Source of the DNA: Pseudomonadota bacterium
Lineage (GTDB): Bacteria; Pseudomonadota; Alphaproteobacteria; Rhizobiales; Devosiaceae
Assembly: GCA_023431205.1 (NCBI GenBank)
Contig: JAEYXQ010000141.1
Span: 1-25,777 of the forward strand
DNA: 25,777 nucleotides
Direction of reading: 5' to 3'
Made by a program: the position numbers and the translations under genes
Part shown: in pieces, positions 1 to 7,596 of the stretch
Layout: each line of letters begins with the position of its first letter
Numbering within the stretch: position 1 is the first letter of the stretch
The notes under the pieces: generated by a model
Databases searched by the model: none
Told to the model about the DNA's origin: nothing
The model's input: the letters and a program-made list of their open reading frames with translations, nothing else

Positions 1-24
1 GGTGTGAACTCACAACAAACGCGG

Positions 25-61
25 TGTCATTCCCGCGAAGGCGGGAACCCATCCTGAGGCG
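25..61 (-). repeat. REP-like palindromic repeat, copy 1
   Basis: A 37-base element whose core is the hairpin TTCCCGC-GAAG-GCGGGAA (30-47). Its reverse complement matches the elements at 91-127 and 9319-9355 over the full 37 bases, with only a few differences. It lies in inverted orientation to copy 2, about 30 bases away, so the pair resembles a two-unit REP/BIME arrangement. It is non-coding and lies 3' of sitD. Function is unknown; such elements in other bacteria affect mRNA ends or are simply dispersed parasites. Confidence 0.7.
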
Positions 62-90
62 CTTGAACGGCCACCTTGCGGCTGTGGCGG

Positions 91-127
91 CATCTCGGGA
101 TGGGCCCCCGCTTTCGCGGGGGTGACA
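91..127 (+). repeat. REP-like palindromic repeat, copy 2
   Basis: Core hairpin CCCCCGC-TTTC-GCGGGGG (105-122), a perfect 7-bp stem with a 4-base loop. It is flanked by a conserved head (CATCTC.GGATGGG) and tail (TGACA) shared with the copies at 25-61 (inverted) and 9319-9355 (direct). Confidence 0.7.
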
Positions 128-174
128 TCGAGGGTGTGATGAGGGTGGTGAAGGAGCCGAGAGTTCGGCACCCC

Positions 175-211
175 CTCCCTTACCCTCCCCGCAAGGGGGA
201 GGGTAAGGGAG
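175..211. repeat. Perfect 16-bp-stem hairpin 3' of sitD, possible terminator
   Basis: Bases 175-190 pair perfectly with 196-211 around a five-base loop. This gives a very GC-rich 16-bp stem nine bases beyond the sitD stop codon. On the minus strand it is where the sit operon transcript should end. There is no T-run after the stem, so it is either a Rho-independent-like end without a U-tract, an mRNA 3'-stabilising hairpin, or another dispersed palindromic repeat. Similar palindromes of this composition are common in alphaproteobacterial intergenic regions (general knowledge, not checked here). Confidence 0.5.
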
Positions 212-220
212 AGATTGGGC

Positions 221-1051
221 CTAAGCCAATGCCGGCCTGCGGGTCGTGGCCACGAACACGGCGACGAACACCAGGGTCAGCAGCAGCACGATGCTGGGGG
301 CGGGGGCGGAATCGAGGAAGAAGCTGATGTAGATGCCGACCAGCGAGCACAGGGTGGAGATGGTGGCGGCGAGCACCAGCATGACGCCGAAGCGGCGGGT
401 GAGCAGAAAGCTGATGGCGCCCGGCGCCACCAGCAGGGCGACGACGAGGACGATGCCGACGGCGGAGAGGGCGGCAACGATGGCGAGCGAGAGCAGCGCC
501 AGGAGGCCGTAGTGCAGCAGGCGGGTGTTGAGGCCGATGGCGCCTGCCTGCTGCGGATCGAAGGTGAAGAGCATCAGGTCCCGCCAGCGCAGGGCGGTGA
601 CCACGGTGACAAGGACGCCGATGATCGCGGTCTGGATGAGCCCGTCGAGGGTAACGCCGAGGATGTTGCCGAACAGGATGTGGTCGAGGTGGACGTCGGT
701 GGGGAAGGCGGTGACAAGGACGATGCCGAGGCCGAAGAGGCCGGCAAAGACCACGCCCATCACCGTGTCTTCCTTGATGCGGGAGTTCTCCTTGAGGTAG
801 CCCACGGAGATGGCGCAGACCATTCCGGCGACGAAGGCGCCGAGGCCGAAGGGGAGCCCGGTAAGGTAGGCGAGCACCACGCCGGGAAGCACGGCGTGGG
901 AGACCGCATCGCCCATCAGCGACCAGCCCTTGAGCACCAGGAAACAGGAGAGCAGCGCGGTTGGGACAGCAACCAGCACCGCCACCAGCATGGCCGTGGT
1001 CATGAACGGAAACTGGAACGGCCAGAGGGCATAGACGAGGAACTCGCTCAT
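221..1051 (-). CDS. sitD: Manganese/iron ABC transporter permease SitD
   Basis: 276-residue inner-membrane permease of the ABC-3 family (ZnuB/MntB/SitC-D type), with about eight hydrophobic segments. Family hallmarks visible near the N terminus are the conserved stretch around LKGWSLMGDAVSHAVLPGV (residues about 42-60) and the KEDTVMGVVF segment in the middle. It should form a heterodimeric membrane channel with SitC. The start overlaps the sitC stop by four bases (ATGA), so it is translationally coupled as the last gene of sitABCD. Length is normal for the family. Metal preference (Mn2+ versus Fe2+) cannot be read from the permease; Mn is favoured by the Sit-type gene order and the Mur/Fur-like promoter box. 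Confidence 0.93.
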   Translation of the reverse strand: MSEFLVYALWPFQFPFMTTAMLVAVLVAVPTALLSCFLVLKGWSLMGDAVSHAVLPGVVLAYLTGLPFGLGAFVAGMVCAISVGYLKENSRIKEDTVMGVVFAGLFGLGIVLVTAFPTDVHLDHILFGNILGVTLDGLIQTAIIGVLVTVVTALRWRDLMLFTFDPQQAGAIGLNTRLLHYGLLALLSLAIVAALSAVGIVLVVALLVAPGAISFLLTRRFGVMLVLAATISTLCSLVGIYISFFLDSAPAPSIVLLLTLVFVAVFVATTRRPALA

Positions 1052-1902
1052 GCCTCGAGCTCCAGCCGGGCACGGCGACGGGCGGCAAGAATGCCGTGCT
1101 TTGGCGCAAAGACGAAGGCGAGGAGGAAGATTAGGGTCTGCAGGCAGACGATCACCCCACCGGTGGCGCCGTTGAGGAAGAAGCTGAGATAGGCGCCGAC
1201 CAGGCTGGTGAGCGCACCGATGAGGATGGCGAGGATGACCAGCGGGCCGAAGCGGTCGGAGAGGAGATAGGCGGTGGCGCCGGGGGTGACCACCATGGCG
1301 ATGACGAGGAAAGCGCCCACCGTCTGCATGGCGGCGACGGTGCAGGCGGCAAGCAGGGTGAAGAAGATCACACGCAGGAGCGGCGGGTTGAGGCCGATGG
1401 AGCGGGCATGGGATTCGTCGAAGAAGGTGACCATCAGATCCTTCCAGATCACCGCCATGACGGCGAGTGTAATGGCGGAGATGATCACGAGCTGGAGCGT
1501 GTCGCCGGGGGTGACGGCGAGGATGTTGCCCATGACGATGGTCTGCACGTTCACCGAGGTGGGCGACAGCGAGATCATGAACAGGCCGAGCCCGAAAAAG
1601 GCGGTGAAGATCAGCCCGATCACCGCATCTTCCTTGAGTTTTGTACGCTGGGTGAGGAACAGCATGGCGAGCGCCGCCAGGCCGCCGGAGAAGAAGGCGC
1701 CGAGCGAAAACGGCAGGCCGAGCATATAGGCACCGGCGACGCCGGGGACGATGGAGTGACTGAGGGCATCGCCGATCAGGGACCAGCCCTTGAGCATCAG
1801 ATAGGCTGAGAGAAAGGCGCAGACCCCGCCGACCAGCGCCGACACCCAGATGGCATTGACCATGTAGCCATAGCTGAAGGGGAGCAGCAGGGTGTCGATC
1901 AT
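1048..1902 (-). CDS. sitC: Manganese/iron ABC transporter permease SitC
   Basis: 284-residue polytopic ABC-3 family permease, paralogous to the neighbouring SitD. It has the same family signature near the N terminus (LKGWSLIGDALSHSIVPGV) and the KEDAVIGLIF segment. About eight transmembrane segments are predicted from hydrophobic runs, with a basic cytoplasmic C-terminal tail (AARRRARLELEA). Start and stop each overlap the adjacent genes by four bases (ATGA junctions with sitB and sitD), so all permease and ATPase subunits are expected in fixed proportion. Together with SitD it forms the translocation pathway for a divalent metal delivered by SitA. Confidence 0.93.
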   Translation of the reverse strand: MIDTLLLPFSYGYMVNAIWVSALVGGVCAFLSAYLMLKGWSLIGDALSHSIVPGVAGAYMLGLPFSLGAFFSGGLAALAMLFLTQRTKLKEDAVIGLIFTAFFGLGLFMISLSPTSVNVQTIVMGNILAVTPGDTLQLVIISAITLAVMAVIWKDLMVTFFDESHARSIGLNPPLLRVIFFTLLAACTVAAMQTVGAFLVIAMVVTPGATAYLLSDRFGPLVILAILIGALTSLVGAYLSFFLNGATGGVIVCLQTLIFLLAFVFAPKHGILAARRRARLELEA

Positions 1903-2774
1903 TGTTCGGACCGGTCGCGCTGCTGCTGGGTCATGCTGCCCTTTTCGCCATAAAAGACCAGCGGGCGCTCGTCGTCGGTGAGGACGGAAAGGTGGCGCGG
2001 GTCGTCGTCGGCATGGAGCCCCTGCCCTGCGAGGACAAAATGGCGGAGGGCGCCGCCGAAGGTTTCCTCGAGATGCTCGCGGGTGAAGATCTCGCTGGTC
2101 GGACCAGAGGCGAGGACCGTTCCCCTGACCAGAACGCAGCGGTCGCAGAATTCGGGGACGGAGCCGAGATTGTGGGTCGAGACCAGCATGACCTTGCCCT
2201 CGTCGCGCAGGTCGCGCAGCAGGGCGACGATGGCATCCTCGGTCTTGACGTCGACGCCGGTGAAAGGCTCGTCGAGAAGGATGACTTCGCCCTCCTGGGC
2301 GAGGGCACGGGCAAGGAAGACGCGCTTCTTCTGGCCGCCCGAGAGTTCGCCGATCTGGCGCTTGCGGAACTCGACGAGGCCCACCCGTTCAAGGGATTCA
2401 GTGACCTTCTGCCGGTCGAGCGGGCGCGGGCGGCGGAGCCAGCCCATATGGCCGAAGCGGCCCATCATCACCACGTCCTCGACCAGCACGGGGAAGTTCC
2501 AGTCGACCTCCTCGGACTGGGGGACGTAGGCAACGAGATTGCGCTTGAGCGCCTCGCGACCGGGCACGCCGAGAATGGTGACGCTGCCTGTCGCCAGCGG
2601 CACGAAGCCCATGATGGCCTTGAACAGGGTGGACTTGCCGGAGCCATTGACCCCGACCAGGGCGGTGATGGAGCCGCGCGGCACGGTGAAGCTGGCATGC
2701 CGCATGGCGGTGTGGCCGTTGCGGTAGGCCACGGAGACATCAGCCAGAGCGAGACCGGCGGCCGTGGTGTCCAT
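1899..2774 (-). CDS. sitB: Manganese/iron ABC transporter ATP-binding protein SitB
   Basis: 291-residue cytoplasmic ATPase. Walker A is GVNGSGKST (residues 41-49), the Q-loop region is YVPQSEEVDW, the ABC signature is LSGGQKKR, Walker B is VILLDEPF and the switch histidine is in STHN. The YVPQSEEVDW segment is typical of the Mn/Zn/Fe chelate-type ATPases (ZnuC/MntA/SitB). The protein carries a tail of roughly 45 residues after the ABC core (from about FVLAGQGLHADDD), a little longer than in the shortest homologues. The start ATG shares one base with the sitA stop (TGATG), so it is coupled to sitA. It powers metal uptake by the SitCD permease. Confidence 0.93.
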   Translation of the reverse strand: MDTTAAGLALADVSVAYRNGHTAMRHASFTVPRGSITALVGVNGSGKSTLFKAIMGFVPLATGSVTILGVPGREALKRNLVAYVPQSEEVDWNFPVLVEDVVMMGRFGHMGWLRRPRPLDRQKVTESLERVGLVEFRKRQIGELSGGQKKRVFLARALAQEGEVILLDEPFTGVDVKTEDAIVALLRDLRDEGKVMLVSTHNLGSVPEFCDRCVLVRGTVLASGPTSEIFTREHLEETFGGALRHFVLAGQGLHADDDPRHLSVLTDDERPLVFYGEKGSMTQQQRDRSEQ

Positions 2775-3655
2775 CAGGAAGCAAGCCCCGCGGCGATGGT
2801 TTCGGTGGTGACGCGCAGGAGGTCGAGATAGGTGGGCACCGGCCCGTCGGGCTCGGACAGGGAGTCCACATAGAGCACGCCGCCATAGCTTATGCCGGTT
2901 TCGCGGGCGACCTGCTCGGCCGGGGCAGACGACACTGTGGACTCCGAGAAGATGGCGGGCACCGGATTGGCGCGGATGGTGTCGATCATGGCGCGAACCT
3001 GCTGCGGGGTACCCTGCTGGTCGGCATTGATGGGCCAGAGGAATAGCTCACGCAGGCCGAAATCGCGGGCGAGATAGCTGAAGGCGCCTTCGGAGGTGGC
3101 AAGCCAGCGCCGGTCCTCGGGGACGGTGGCGAGGCGTTCACGAATAGGCTGGACGGTGGCGGTGATGGCCTCGGCATAGGCGGCGGCATTGCTGTCATAG
3201 GTGGCGGCATTGGCCGGATCGGCCTCGGCAAGAGCGCGGCGGATGTTGTCGACATAGACGAGGGCGTCGGTGGGCGACATCCACGCATGGGGGTTGGGCT
3301 TGCCGGCATAGGGGCCGGCGCCGATGCCGATGGGTTCGACCCCGTCGCTGACCACGACGCTGGGGATGCTGCCGAGGCCGGCAAGGAAGGGCTCGAACCA
3401 GAGTTCGAGATTGAGGCCGTTCCACAGGATCAGCCCGGCCCCCTGGGTGGCGACAAGATCGCCGGGAGTAGGCTGGTAGTTGTGGATTTCGGCGCCGGGC
3501 TTGGTGATGGAGACGACTTCGGCCGCCTCACCGGCGACGTTGCGGGCCATGTCGGCAATGACGGTGAAGGTGGTGACCACCTTGAGCCGCTCCTGAGCAG
3601 CGGCGGGCGACAGGGCAGAGGCAAGAACCAGCAGGGCAAGGAGCAGGCGACGCAT
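2774..3655 (-). CDS. sitA: Manganese/iron-binding periplasmic lipoprotein-like SBP SitA
   Basis: 293-residue cluster A-I (TroA/PsaA/SitA) substrate-binding protein. The ATG at 3655 was chosen because it opens with a clear Sec signal peptide (MRRLLLALLVLASALSPAAA, cleavage after AxA at about residue 20) and is preceded by GGAG seven bases upstream. The reading frame extends much further upstream, but that part has no signal sequence and runs over the promoter. Probable metal ligands fit the family pattern: His58 (EIHNYQPTPGD), His123 (NPHAWMSP), Glu189 (TSEGAFSYLA) and Asp264 (YVDSLS). A Glu at the third position is usual for Mn/Fe-binding members rather than Zn-specific ones. No lipobox Cys is seen, so the protein should be soluble in the periplasm. 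First gene of the sit operon. Confidence 0.93.
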   Translation of the reverse strand: MRRLLLALLVLASALSPAAAQERLKVVTTFTVIADMARNVAGEAAEVVSITKPGAEIHNYQPTPGDLVATQGAGLILWNGLNLELWFEPFLAGLGSIPSVVVSDGVEPIGIGAGPYAGKPNPHAWMSPTDALVYVDNIRRALAEADPANAATYDSNAAAYAEAITATVQPIRERLATVPEDRRWLATSEGAFSYLARDFGLRELFLWPINADQQGTPQQVRAMIDTIRANPVPAIFSESTVSSAPAEQVARETGISYGGVLYVDSLSEPDGPVPTYLDLLRVTTETIAAGLAS

Positions 3656-3686
3656 TGACGATCTCCAGACGGCACGCTCACGTTCT

Positions 3687-3716
3687 ATTTTAGTTGCAAA
3701 TCGTTCGCAATAGCAA
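3687..3716 (-). promoter_or_regulatory. Putative sitABCD promoter (-35/-10)
   Basis: Reading the minus strand, TTGCTA (3711-3716) and TAAAAT (3687-3692) are separated by 18 bases, about 30 bases upstream of the sitA ATG. This is the most AT-rich patch in the neighbourhood. The spacer is almost exactly filled by the palindrome described separately, the layout expected of a promoter repressed by operator occupancy. Confidence 0.55.
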
Positions 3717-3717
3717 C
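3693..3717. promoter_or_regulatory. Mur/Fur-type operator in the sit promoter
   Basis: The core is TTGCAAA-TCG-TTCGCAA (3694-3710), an inverted repeat with one mismatch per arm pair. A further GTTGC (3693-3697) and GCAAC (3713-3717) form a second, overlapping inverted pair. TGCAAA-type palindromes in sit/mnt promoters of alphaproteobacteria are the known targets of the manganese-responsive Fur homologue Mur. Its position between -35 and -10 supports metal-dependent repression. The regulator gene is not in this window. Confidence 0.6.
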
Positions 3718-3747
3718 AACGCGGCACGGCGGGATAATGCGCGGCGG

Positions 3748-4329
3748 CTAGAGGGTTTCGACGGCGCGAGCGATGCGGCTCTCGAAACGGCGGAGGCGCG
3801 GCGGGTGGACGGTTTCGGCGGCGTGGAGGCTGAGCATGGTGAAGCGGGCCTGCGGCGCACAGGCGCCGAGGATGGCGGTCTTGAGGATGCGGCGGACGGG
3901 CTGGCGCATCACCAGGCGATCGATCCACCATGGGGAGCCGAGGGTGGTGACAACGAGGCAGGACTGGAGCCCGGTCAGGCGCGGCTTGATCGGCGTGCCC
4001 TGATCGAAGGCGAAGCCGGGGGCCCAGACGCGATCGAACCAGCCCTTCAGGATAGCGGGAAGGCCGAACCACCAGGTGGGAAAGACCAGCACCAGGATGT
4101 CGGCGTCGGCGAGGCGCTGCTGCAGGGCGATGGCGTCGGGGACGGACTGCGGCTCGGCGTAGTAGTGGCGGCGCTCGTCATGCGTGAGCGCAGGCTGGAA
4201 CGCTTCGGCGTAGAGGTCGAGCCGGTCCATCTCGAAGCCGCGGGCGCGGAGGGCGGCTTCGGCGGTGTGGGCGAGGTGGGCGCCGAGGCTGTCGGGCAGC
4301 GGGTGGGCAAAAACGAGATGGGCGCGCAT
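3748..4329 (-). CDS. Flavodoxin-fold NAD(P)H-dependent oxidoreductase
   Basis: 193-residue protein of the NQO/KefF/MdaB flavodoxin-like family (PF02525 type). The N-terminal beta strand and phosphate loop read HLVFAHPLPDSLGAHL. The diagnostic block LVFPTWWFGLPAILKGWFDR (residues 81-100), followed by VWAPGFAF, is the FMN/active-site segment of quinone reductases. It probably reduces quinones or related electrophiles using NAD(P)H and FMN in the cytosol. Length is usual for the family. It lies downstream of nothing obvious: on its 3' side is the sit promoter, on its 5' side a divergent glycosyltransferase. Physiological substrate is not deducible. Confidence 0.85.
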   Translation of the reverse strand: MRAHLVFAHPLPDSLGAHLAHTAEAALRARGFEMDRLDLYAEAFQPALTHDERRHYYAEPQSVPDAIALQQRLADADILVLVFPTWWFGLPAILKGWFDRVWAPGFAFDQGTPIKPRLTGLQSCLVVTTLGSPWWIDRLVMRQPVRRILKTAILGACAPQARFTMLSLHAAETVHPPRLRRFESRIARAVETL

Positions 4330-4351
4330 GGGAGCTCCGGCTGAAACGGCG

Positions 4352-4370
4352 GTTCGGTGTGCGGCCGAAC
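4352..4370. promoter_or_regulatory. Inverted repeat in the oxidoreductase/GT8 divergent gap
   Basis: GTTCGG (4352-4357) and CCGAAC (4365-4370) form a perfect 6-bp inverted repeat with a 7-base spacer, about 20 bases upstream of the oxidoreductase ATG. It could be an operator for that gene. Arms this short and GC-rich arise by chance fairly often in DNA of this composition, so this is weak. No convincing -35/-10 pair was found in the remainder of the gap. Confidence 0.25.
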
Positions 4371-4509
4371 GGCACGGCGGTCAATGCCGACGGTTGACGG
4401 GTGGCAAGGGAGTGGTGAGAAGAGGACGCGTCGTCTTTCGGAATAGCGTGTTGCCGAAACTCTCCAGCTTTCGCCGTTTGCCGCCCGACCCGGTTCCGTG
4501 GGGGCCGGC

Positions 4510-5382
4510 ATGAGCAAGATCCATGTGGTGCTGTCGTTCGACGACAATTTCTGGGCTCCGGCCTACGCGGTGATGCGGTCGGCCTGCCTGTCGAGCAAGC
4601 GGCGGGCGGACATGGTGTTTCACCTGCTGCACATGCCGGTGAGTGAAGAACACCGGCAGGATCTCGACGCGATCACGGCCGAGTTCGGGGCGGAACTGCG
4701 CTGGTACCCGCTGGCCGGGCAGCCGGTGTTCGAGGATTTCACCGACGGGCTGAAGACAAGCGCGCAGTGGCCGCGGGTGGTCTATGCGCGACTGCTGCTG
4801 GCGGAACTGCTGCCGGCCGAGCTCGAGCGGGTGCTTTATCTCGACTGCGACATGCTGGTGCGGCGGCCACTGGAGGAGGTGTTCGGGGCCGACCTCGAGG
4901 GCAGGCCGATCGGGGCGGTGCTGGATACGCTCCACCCCTTCATCATGGGTCGCCGGGACATGCGGGAAAACCCCGACATCTTCGACCTGGCCGAGCCCTA
5001 TTTCAATTCCGGGCTGATGCTGGTCGACATGGCGGGCTGGCGGCGGATGGACGTGCAGGGGGCGATGCGGGCGCTGGCGGCCAGGGGCTGGCTGCGGCGG
5101 CTGCAGTATGACCAGGACATGCTCAACATCATCTTTCGCGGCCAGTGGAAGGCGCTGCCCTGGCGCTGGAACACCATGGACGCCCACCCCGCGCACGAGA
5201 CGCTGAACCCGGCGATCCTCCACTTCACCGGGCTCAACAAGCCGTGGGCGCTGACGGCCGGCATCCGGCGCAGCACGGCCTATGCGCGCTGGTACCGGCA
5301 TGTGATGACCAACGAGCTGTTCTATCGCTTCGCCCGCCACCGCTGGAAGCGGTGGTGGCTGAAGCGGCTGCGCCTCGGCTAG
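4510..5382 (+). CDS. Glycosyltransferase family 8 protein
   Basis: 290-residue retaining glycosyltransferase of the GT8 (LgtC/galacturonosyl- and galactosyltransferase) family. The metal/nucleotide-sugar DxD motif is in YLDCDMLV (Asp112-Asp114). Other GT8 marks are FNSGLMLVDM (about 165-174), YDQDMLN (200-206) and the C-terminal HFTGLNKPW (238-246). The extreme C terminus is strongly basic (HRWKRWWLKRLRLG), suggesting peripheral membrane attachment, as in LPS-type GT8 enzymes. The ATG at 4510 follows a GGGGG run at SD distance; an in-frame GTG four codons earlier is the alternative. It likely adds a hexose to LPS or another surface glycan; donor and acceptor are not determinable. It stands alone, convergent with the following operon. 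Confidence 0.88.
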   Translation: MSKIHVVLSFDDNFWAPAYAVMRSACLSSKRRADMVFHLLHMPVSEEHRQDLDAITAEFGAELRWYPLAGQPVFEDFTDGLKTSAQWPRVVYARLLLAELLPAELERVLYLDCDMLVRRPLEEVFGADLEGRPIGAVLDTLHPFIMGRRDMRENPDIFDLAEPYFNSGLMLVDMAGWRRMDVQGAMRALAARGWLRRLQYDQDMLNIIFRGQWKALPWRWNTMDAHPAHETLNPAILHFTGLNKPWALTAGIRRSTAYARWYRHVMTNELFYRFARHRWKRWWLKRLRLG

Positions 5383-5397
5383 GCCGGGGCGCCGAGC

Positions 5398-6291
5398 TCA
5401 GTCGCCGATGACGCGGCGGCGGTATTCGCTGGCGAGGTAGACGGCAAAGAGGGCGACGACGAGCCCGATCAGCACCTGCAGCCAGTCGGTGCGGTTGATC
5501 AGGTCGGTGGCGAAGGCAAGGGCGCTGAAGGGCGCGTCGCCGAGGAACCAGGCATCGATGTAACCGTCTTCGGCGAGGGGCAGGCTGGCGCGGTAGCTGA
5601 TGTAGTTCCAGGTGTGGGTGGCGAAGGGATGTACGCCCCCGAGGACGACCCATTCGAACATCGACACGACGGCCGGCAGCACAAGGGACACGGGGATAGC
5701 CCAGCGGCCCATGGCGGTGGCGAGCCCGCCGACGACGCCCATCACCGGCAGGTACCACAACAGGCCGGCGGCGAAGGCGACGAGGATGGCGAGCGCCACC
5801 TGGCCGTAGATCACCGCGATACTGCCGAGAGTGGCAAGGCTGGCCGTGCCGTTGATAAGCATGGTGACGAAGGCGACACCGAACAGCAGCAGGCCGCTGA
5901 GCAGGGCCACGGCATAGACCGTGCCCGGCAGGATGGTGACGGCGGCGGTGAGCTTGCTCATCAGCACCCGGAAGTCGCTGACCGGCATCGACTTCCAGAA
6001 CAGCATGGAGTTGTTGCGCCGGTCGGCCCAGAAGGCGTCGCCGCAATAGAAGAACAGGGTCGCCATCAGATAAAGGGCCCAGCCGGCACCGAAGCCGAGA
6101 AAGCCGACTTCGAAGATGCGCAGCGGCGCGACGGTGAACATGGCGCCGGAAAAGCGTGCGTCGACCCGGCCGACGGTGAAGGCAAGGAGCGTGGCGCCGA
6201 ACAGCACCCCGACCAAGGCCAGCGGCCCCCAGAGAAAGGCCCCGCGGTGCTCGATGAGTTCGCGGCGAACGAGCGCGATGAAGGCCCTCAT
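5398..6291 (-). CDS. ABC-2 type transporter permease, YtrC/D-like
   Basis: 297-residue membrane protein with about six hydrophobic segments: residues about 20-40, 60-80, 115-140, 155-180, 185-210, and one near the C terminus before the basic end EYRRRVIGD. A large non-cytoplasmic loop between the last two segments includes HTWNYISYRASLPLAEDGYIDAWF. The start at 6291 overlaps the ATPase stop by four bases (ATGA), so it is the membrane partner of that ATPase. The N terminus MRAFIALVRRELIEHRGAF is the amphipathic/positive start usual for ABC-2 permeases. Family members act in export or in antibiotic and cell-envelope stress responses. Substrate unknown. Confidence 0.85.
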   Translation of the reverse strand: MRAFIALVRRELIEHRGAFLWGPLALVGVLFGATLLAFTVGRVDARFSGAMFTVAPLRIFEVGFLGFGAGWALYLMATLFFYCGDAFWADRRNNSMLFWKSMPVSDFRVLMSKLTAAVTILPGTVYAVALLSGLLLFGVAFVTMLINGTASLATLGSIAVIYGQVALAILVAFAAGLLWYLPVMGVVGGLATAMGRWAIPVSLVLPAVVSMFEWVVLGGVHPFATHTWNYISYRASLPLAEDGYIDAWFLGDAPFSALAFATDLINRTDWLQVLIGLVVALFAVYLASEYRRRVIGD

Positions 6292-7202
6292 TGGGCGGTC
6301 TCCGGATTGGCGGTGGGCCGCTGCATCAGCGCCACGAACAGGTCGGACAGGGTGGGCGTGGAGAGCGCGCCCAAGGGTTCGAGCAGGGCACGATCGACGC
6401 CATCGAAGATCATCACCGTCTGCCCGAACCGCGTTTCCTCGTAAACCGGGCCGTATGTGCGCGCTTCGGCTTGCTTTTCGGTGTCGTTGACGACGAGCTG
6501 GGTGAACTTGTCGTTCACCGTCTCCATCTGCATGTGCAGGATCAGATCGCCATCCCGGATGAACATGATGTCGGAGAGCATGAACTCGATCTCGTCCACC
6601 TGATGGGTGGTGATAATCAGGGTGCGCTCCTCGGTCATGTAGTCTTCGAGCAGGCGCCGGTAGAAGCGCTTGCGGTAGGTGATGTCGAGGCCAAGGGTCG
6701 GTTCGTCGAGGACCAAGAGCTTGGCGTCGATGGCCATAACCACGGCGAGGTGGAGCTGCGCCATCATCCCCTTGGACAAGGTCTTGATTTTCATCTCGGG
6801 GCGGATGTCGGTGCCCTCGAGGAACTGCCGCGCCTTGTCCGGCGAGAAGTTGGGGTGGACGTTGGTGAGCAGCGCAAACAGTTCGCGTACCCGCATGAAC
6901 CTGGGCAGGCTGGCAACGTCGGAGATGAAGGCCACATTCTCCATCAGCTGGGCGCGGCGGGCGAAAGGATCCTCGCCGAGGACACGAATGGTGCCTTCGC
7001 AATTGGTGAGGCCAAGCATAGCGTTAAGCGTGGTGGTCTTGCCCGCGCCATTGTGTCCGACCAGACCGTAGATGCGGCCGGCGGGGATGTCGAAATCGAG
7101 CCCGTGCAGGATTTCCTTGCGGCCAAAGCGCTTGGTGAGGCCGCGGGCGGTGACGATGGGAGGCTGCACGGCCGGCGGAGTGGTCGGGGACAGGTCGTTC
7201 AT
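6288..7202 (-). CDS. ABC transporter ATP-binding protein, YtrB-like
   Basis: 304-residue cytoplasmic ATPase. Walker A is GHNGAGKTT (residues 49-57), the signature is the variant LSKGMMAQLHLA, Walker B is LLVLDEPTLGLD and the switch His is in TTHQVDE. The LSKGM signature in place of LSGGQ is usual for the YtrB/EcsA/YxlF group that pairs with ABC-2 permeases. A C-terminal extension of roughly 80 residues after the core is also common there. It overlaps both neighbours by four bases (GntR regulator upstream, permease downstream), forming a tight three-gene operon. No substrate-binding protein is present, consistent with export or a sensing role. Confidence 0.9.
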   Translation of the reverse strand: MNDLSPTTPPAVQPPIVTARGLTKRFGRKEILHGLDFDIPAGRIYGLVGHNGAGKTTTLNAMLGLTNCEGTIRVLGEDPFARRAQLMENVAFISDVASLPRFMRVRELFALLTNVHPNFSPDKARQFLEGTDIRPEMKIKTLSKGMMAQLHLAVVMAIDAKLLVLDEPTLGLDITYRKRFYRRLLEDYMTEERTLIITTHQVDEIEFMLSDIMFIRDGDLILHMQMETVNDKFTQLVVNDTEKQAEARTYGPVYEETRFGQTVMIFDGVDRALLEPLGALSTPTLSDLFVALMQRPTANPETAQ

Positions 7203-7570
7203 TTCCTGTTGTCCTCGGTGGGGGTTTGCGGATTGAGAAGCTGCCTCAGATCGAGCTCCAGGGCGCGAATGCGTGCAGCGATGCGGGGCCAGTCTTCCTT
7301 GAGGAACTGACGGCGCTCGTGCGCCAGCAGTTCTTCGCGCGCACCTTCCTTGACGAACATGCCGAGGCCCCTTCGTTTCTCGACCACTCCGAGTTCGACC
7401 AGGGCATCATAGGCCTTGGTGACCGTGAGCGGATTGACCGACAGATCGGCCGCGATCTGGCGAACCGAGGGCAATGCCTCGCCTTCGCGTGCCTGGCCGC
7501 GGAGGATCATCTCGATCAGCCGCTGCCGGATCTGGACGAAGATCGGCTGGCTGGTGTGGAAGTCATCCAT
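7199..7570 (-). CDS. GntR family transcriptional regulator, YtrA subfamily
   Basis: 123-residue regulator. The N-terminal winged helix-turn-helix (residues about 8-75) carries the GntR core LPSVRQIAADLSVNPLTVTKAYDALVELGVV, given here only as a landmark within the domain. It lacks the large FCD/UTRA effector domain and has only a short helical C-terminal segment, which is what defines YtrA-type members. It is first in an operon with an ATPase and an ABC-2 permease, the canonical context of YtrA regulators. It probably represses its own operon through the palindrome at 7583-7596. The inducer is unknown; in Gram-positive relatives, cell-wall-active antibiotics induce the operon. Confidence 0.9.
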   Translation of the reverse strand: MDDFHTSQPIFVQIRQRLIEMILRGQAREGEALPSVRQIAADLSVNPLTVTKAYDALVELGVVEKRRGLGMFVKEGAREELLAHERRQFLKEDWPRIAARIRALELDLRQLLNPQTPTEDNRK

Positions 7571-7582
7571 GTGTTGCGCCTA

Positions 7583-7596
7583 ACTAGTGTGCTAGT
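7583..7596. promoter_or_regulatory. Palindromic operator of the ytrA-like operon
   Basis: ACTAG-TGTG-CTAGT is a perfect 5-bp inverted repeat with a 4-base spacer. It lies 13 bases upstream of the regulator's start codon and directly next to the proposed -10 hexamer, over the likely transcription start. It is a good candidate for autorepression by the GntR protein. Confidence 0.55.

Noticed and set aside
3656..4072. N-terminal extension of sitA upstream of 3655
   Set aside because: The frame is open, but the extension lacks similarity, covers the promoter and operator and the antisense oxidoreductase gene, and would bury the signal peptide internally.
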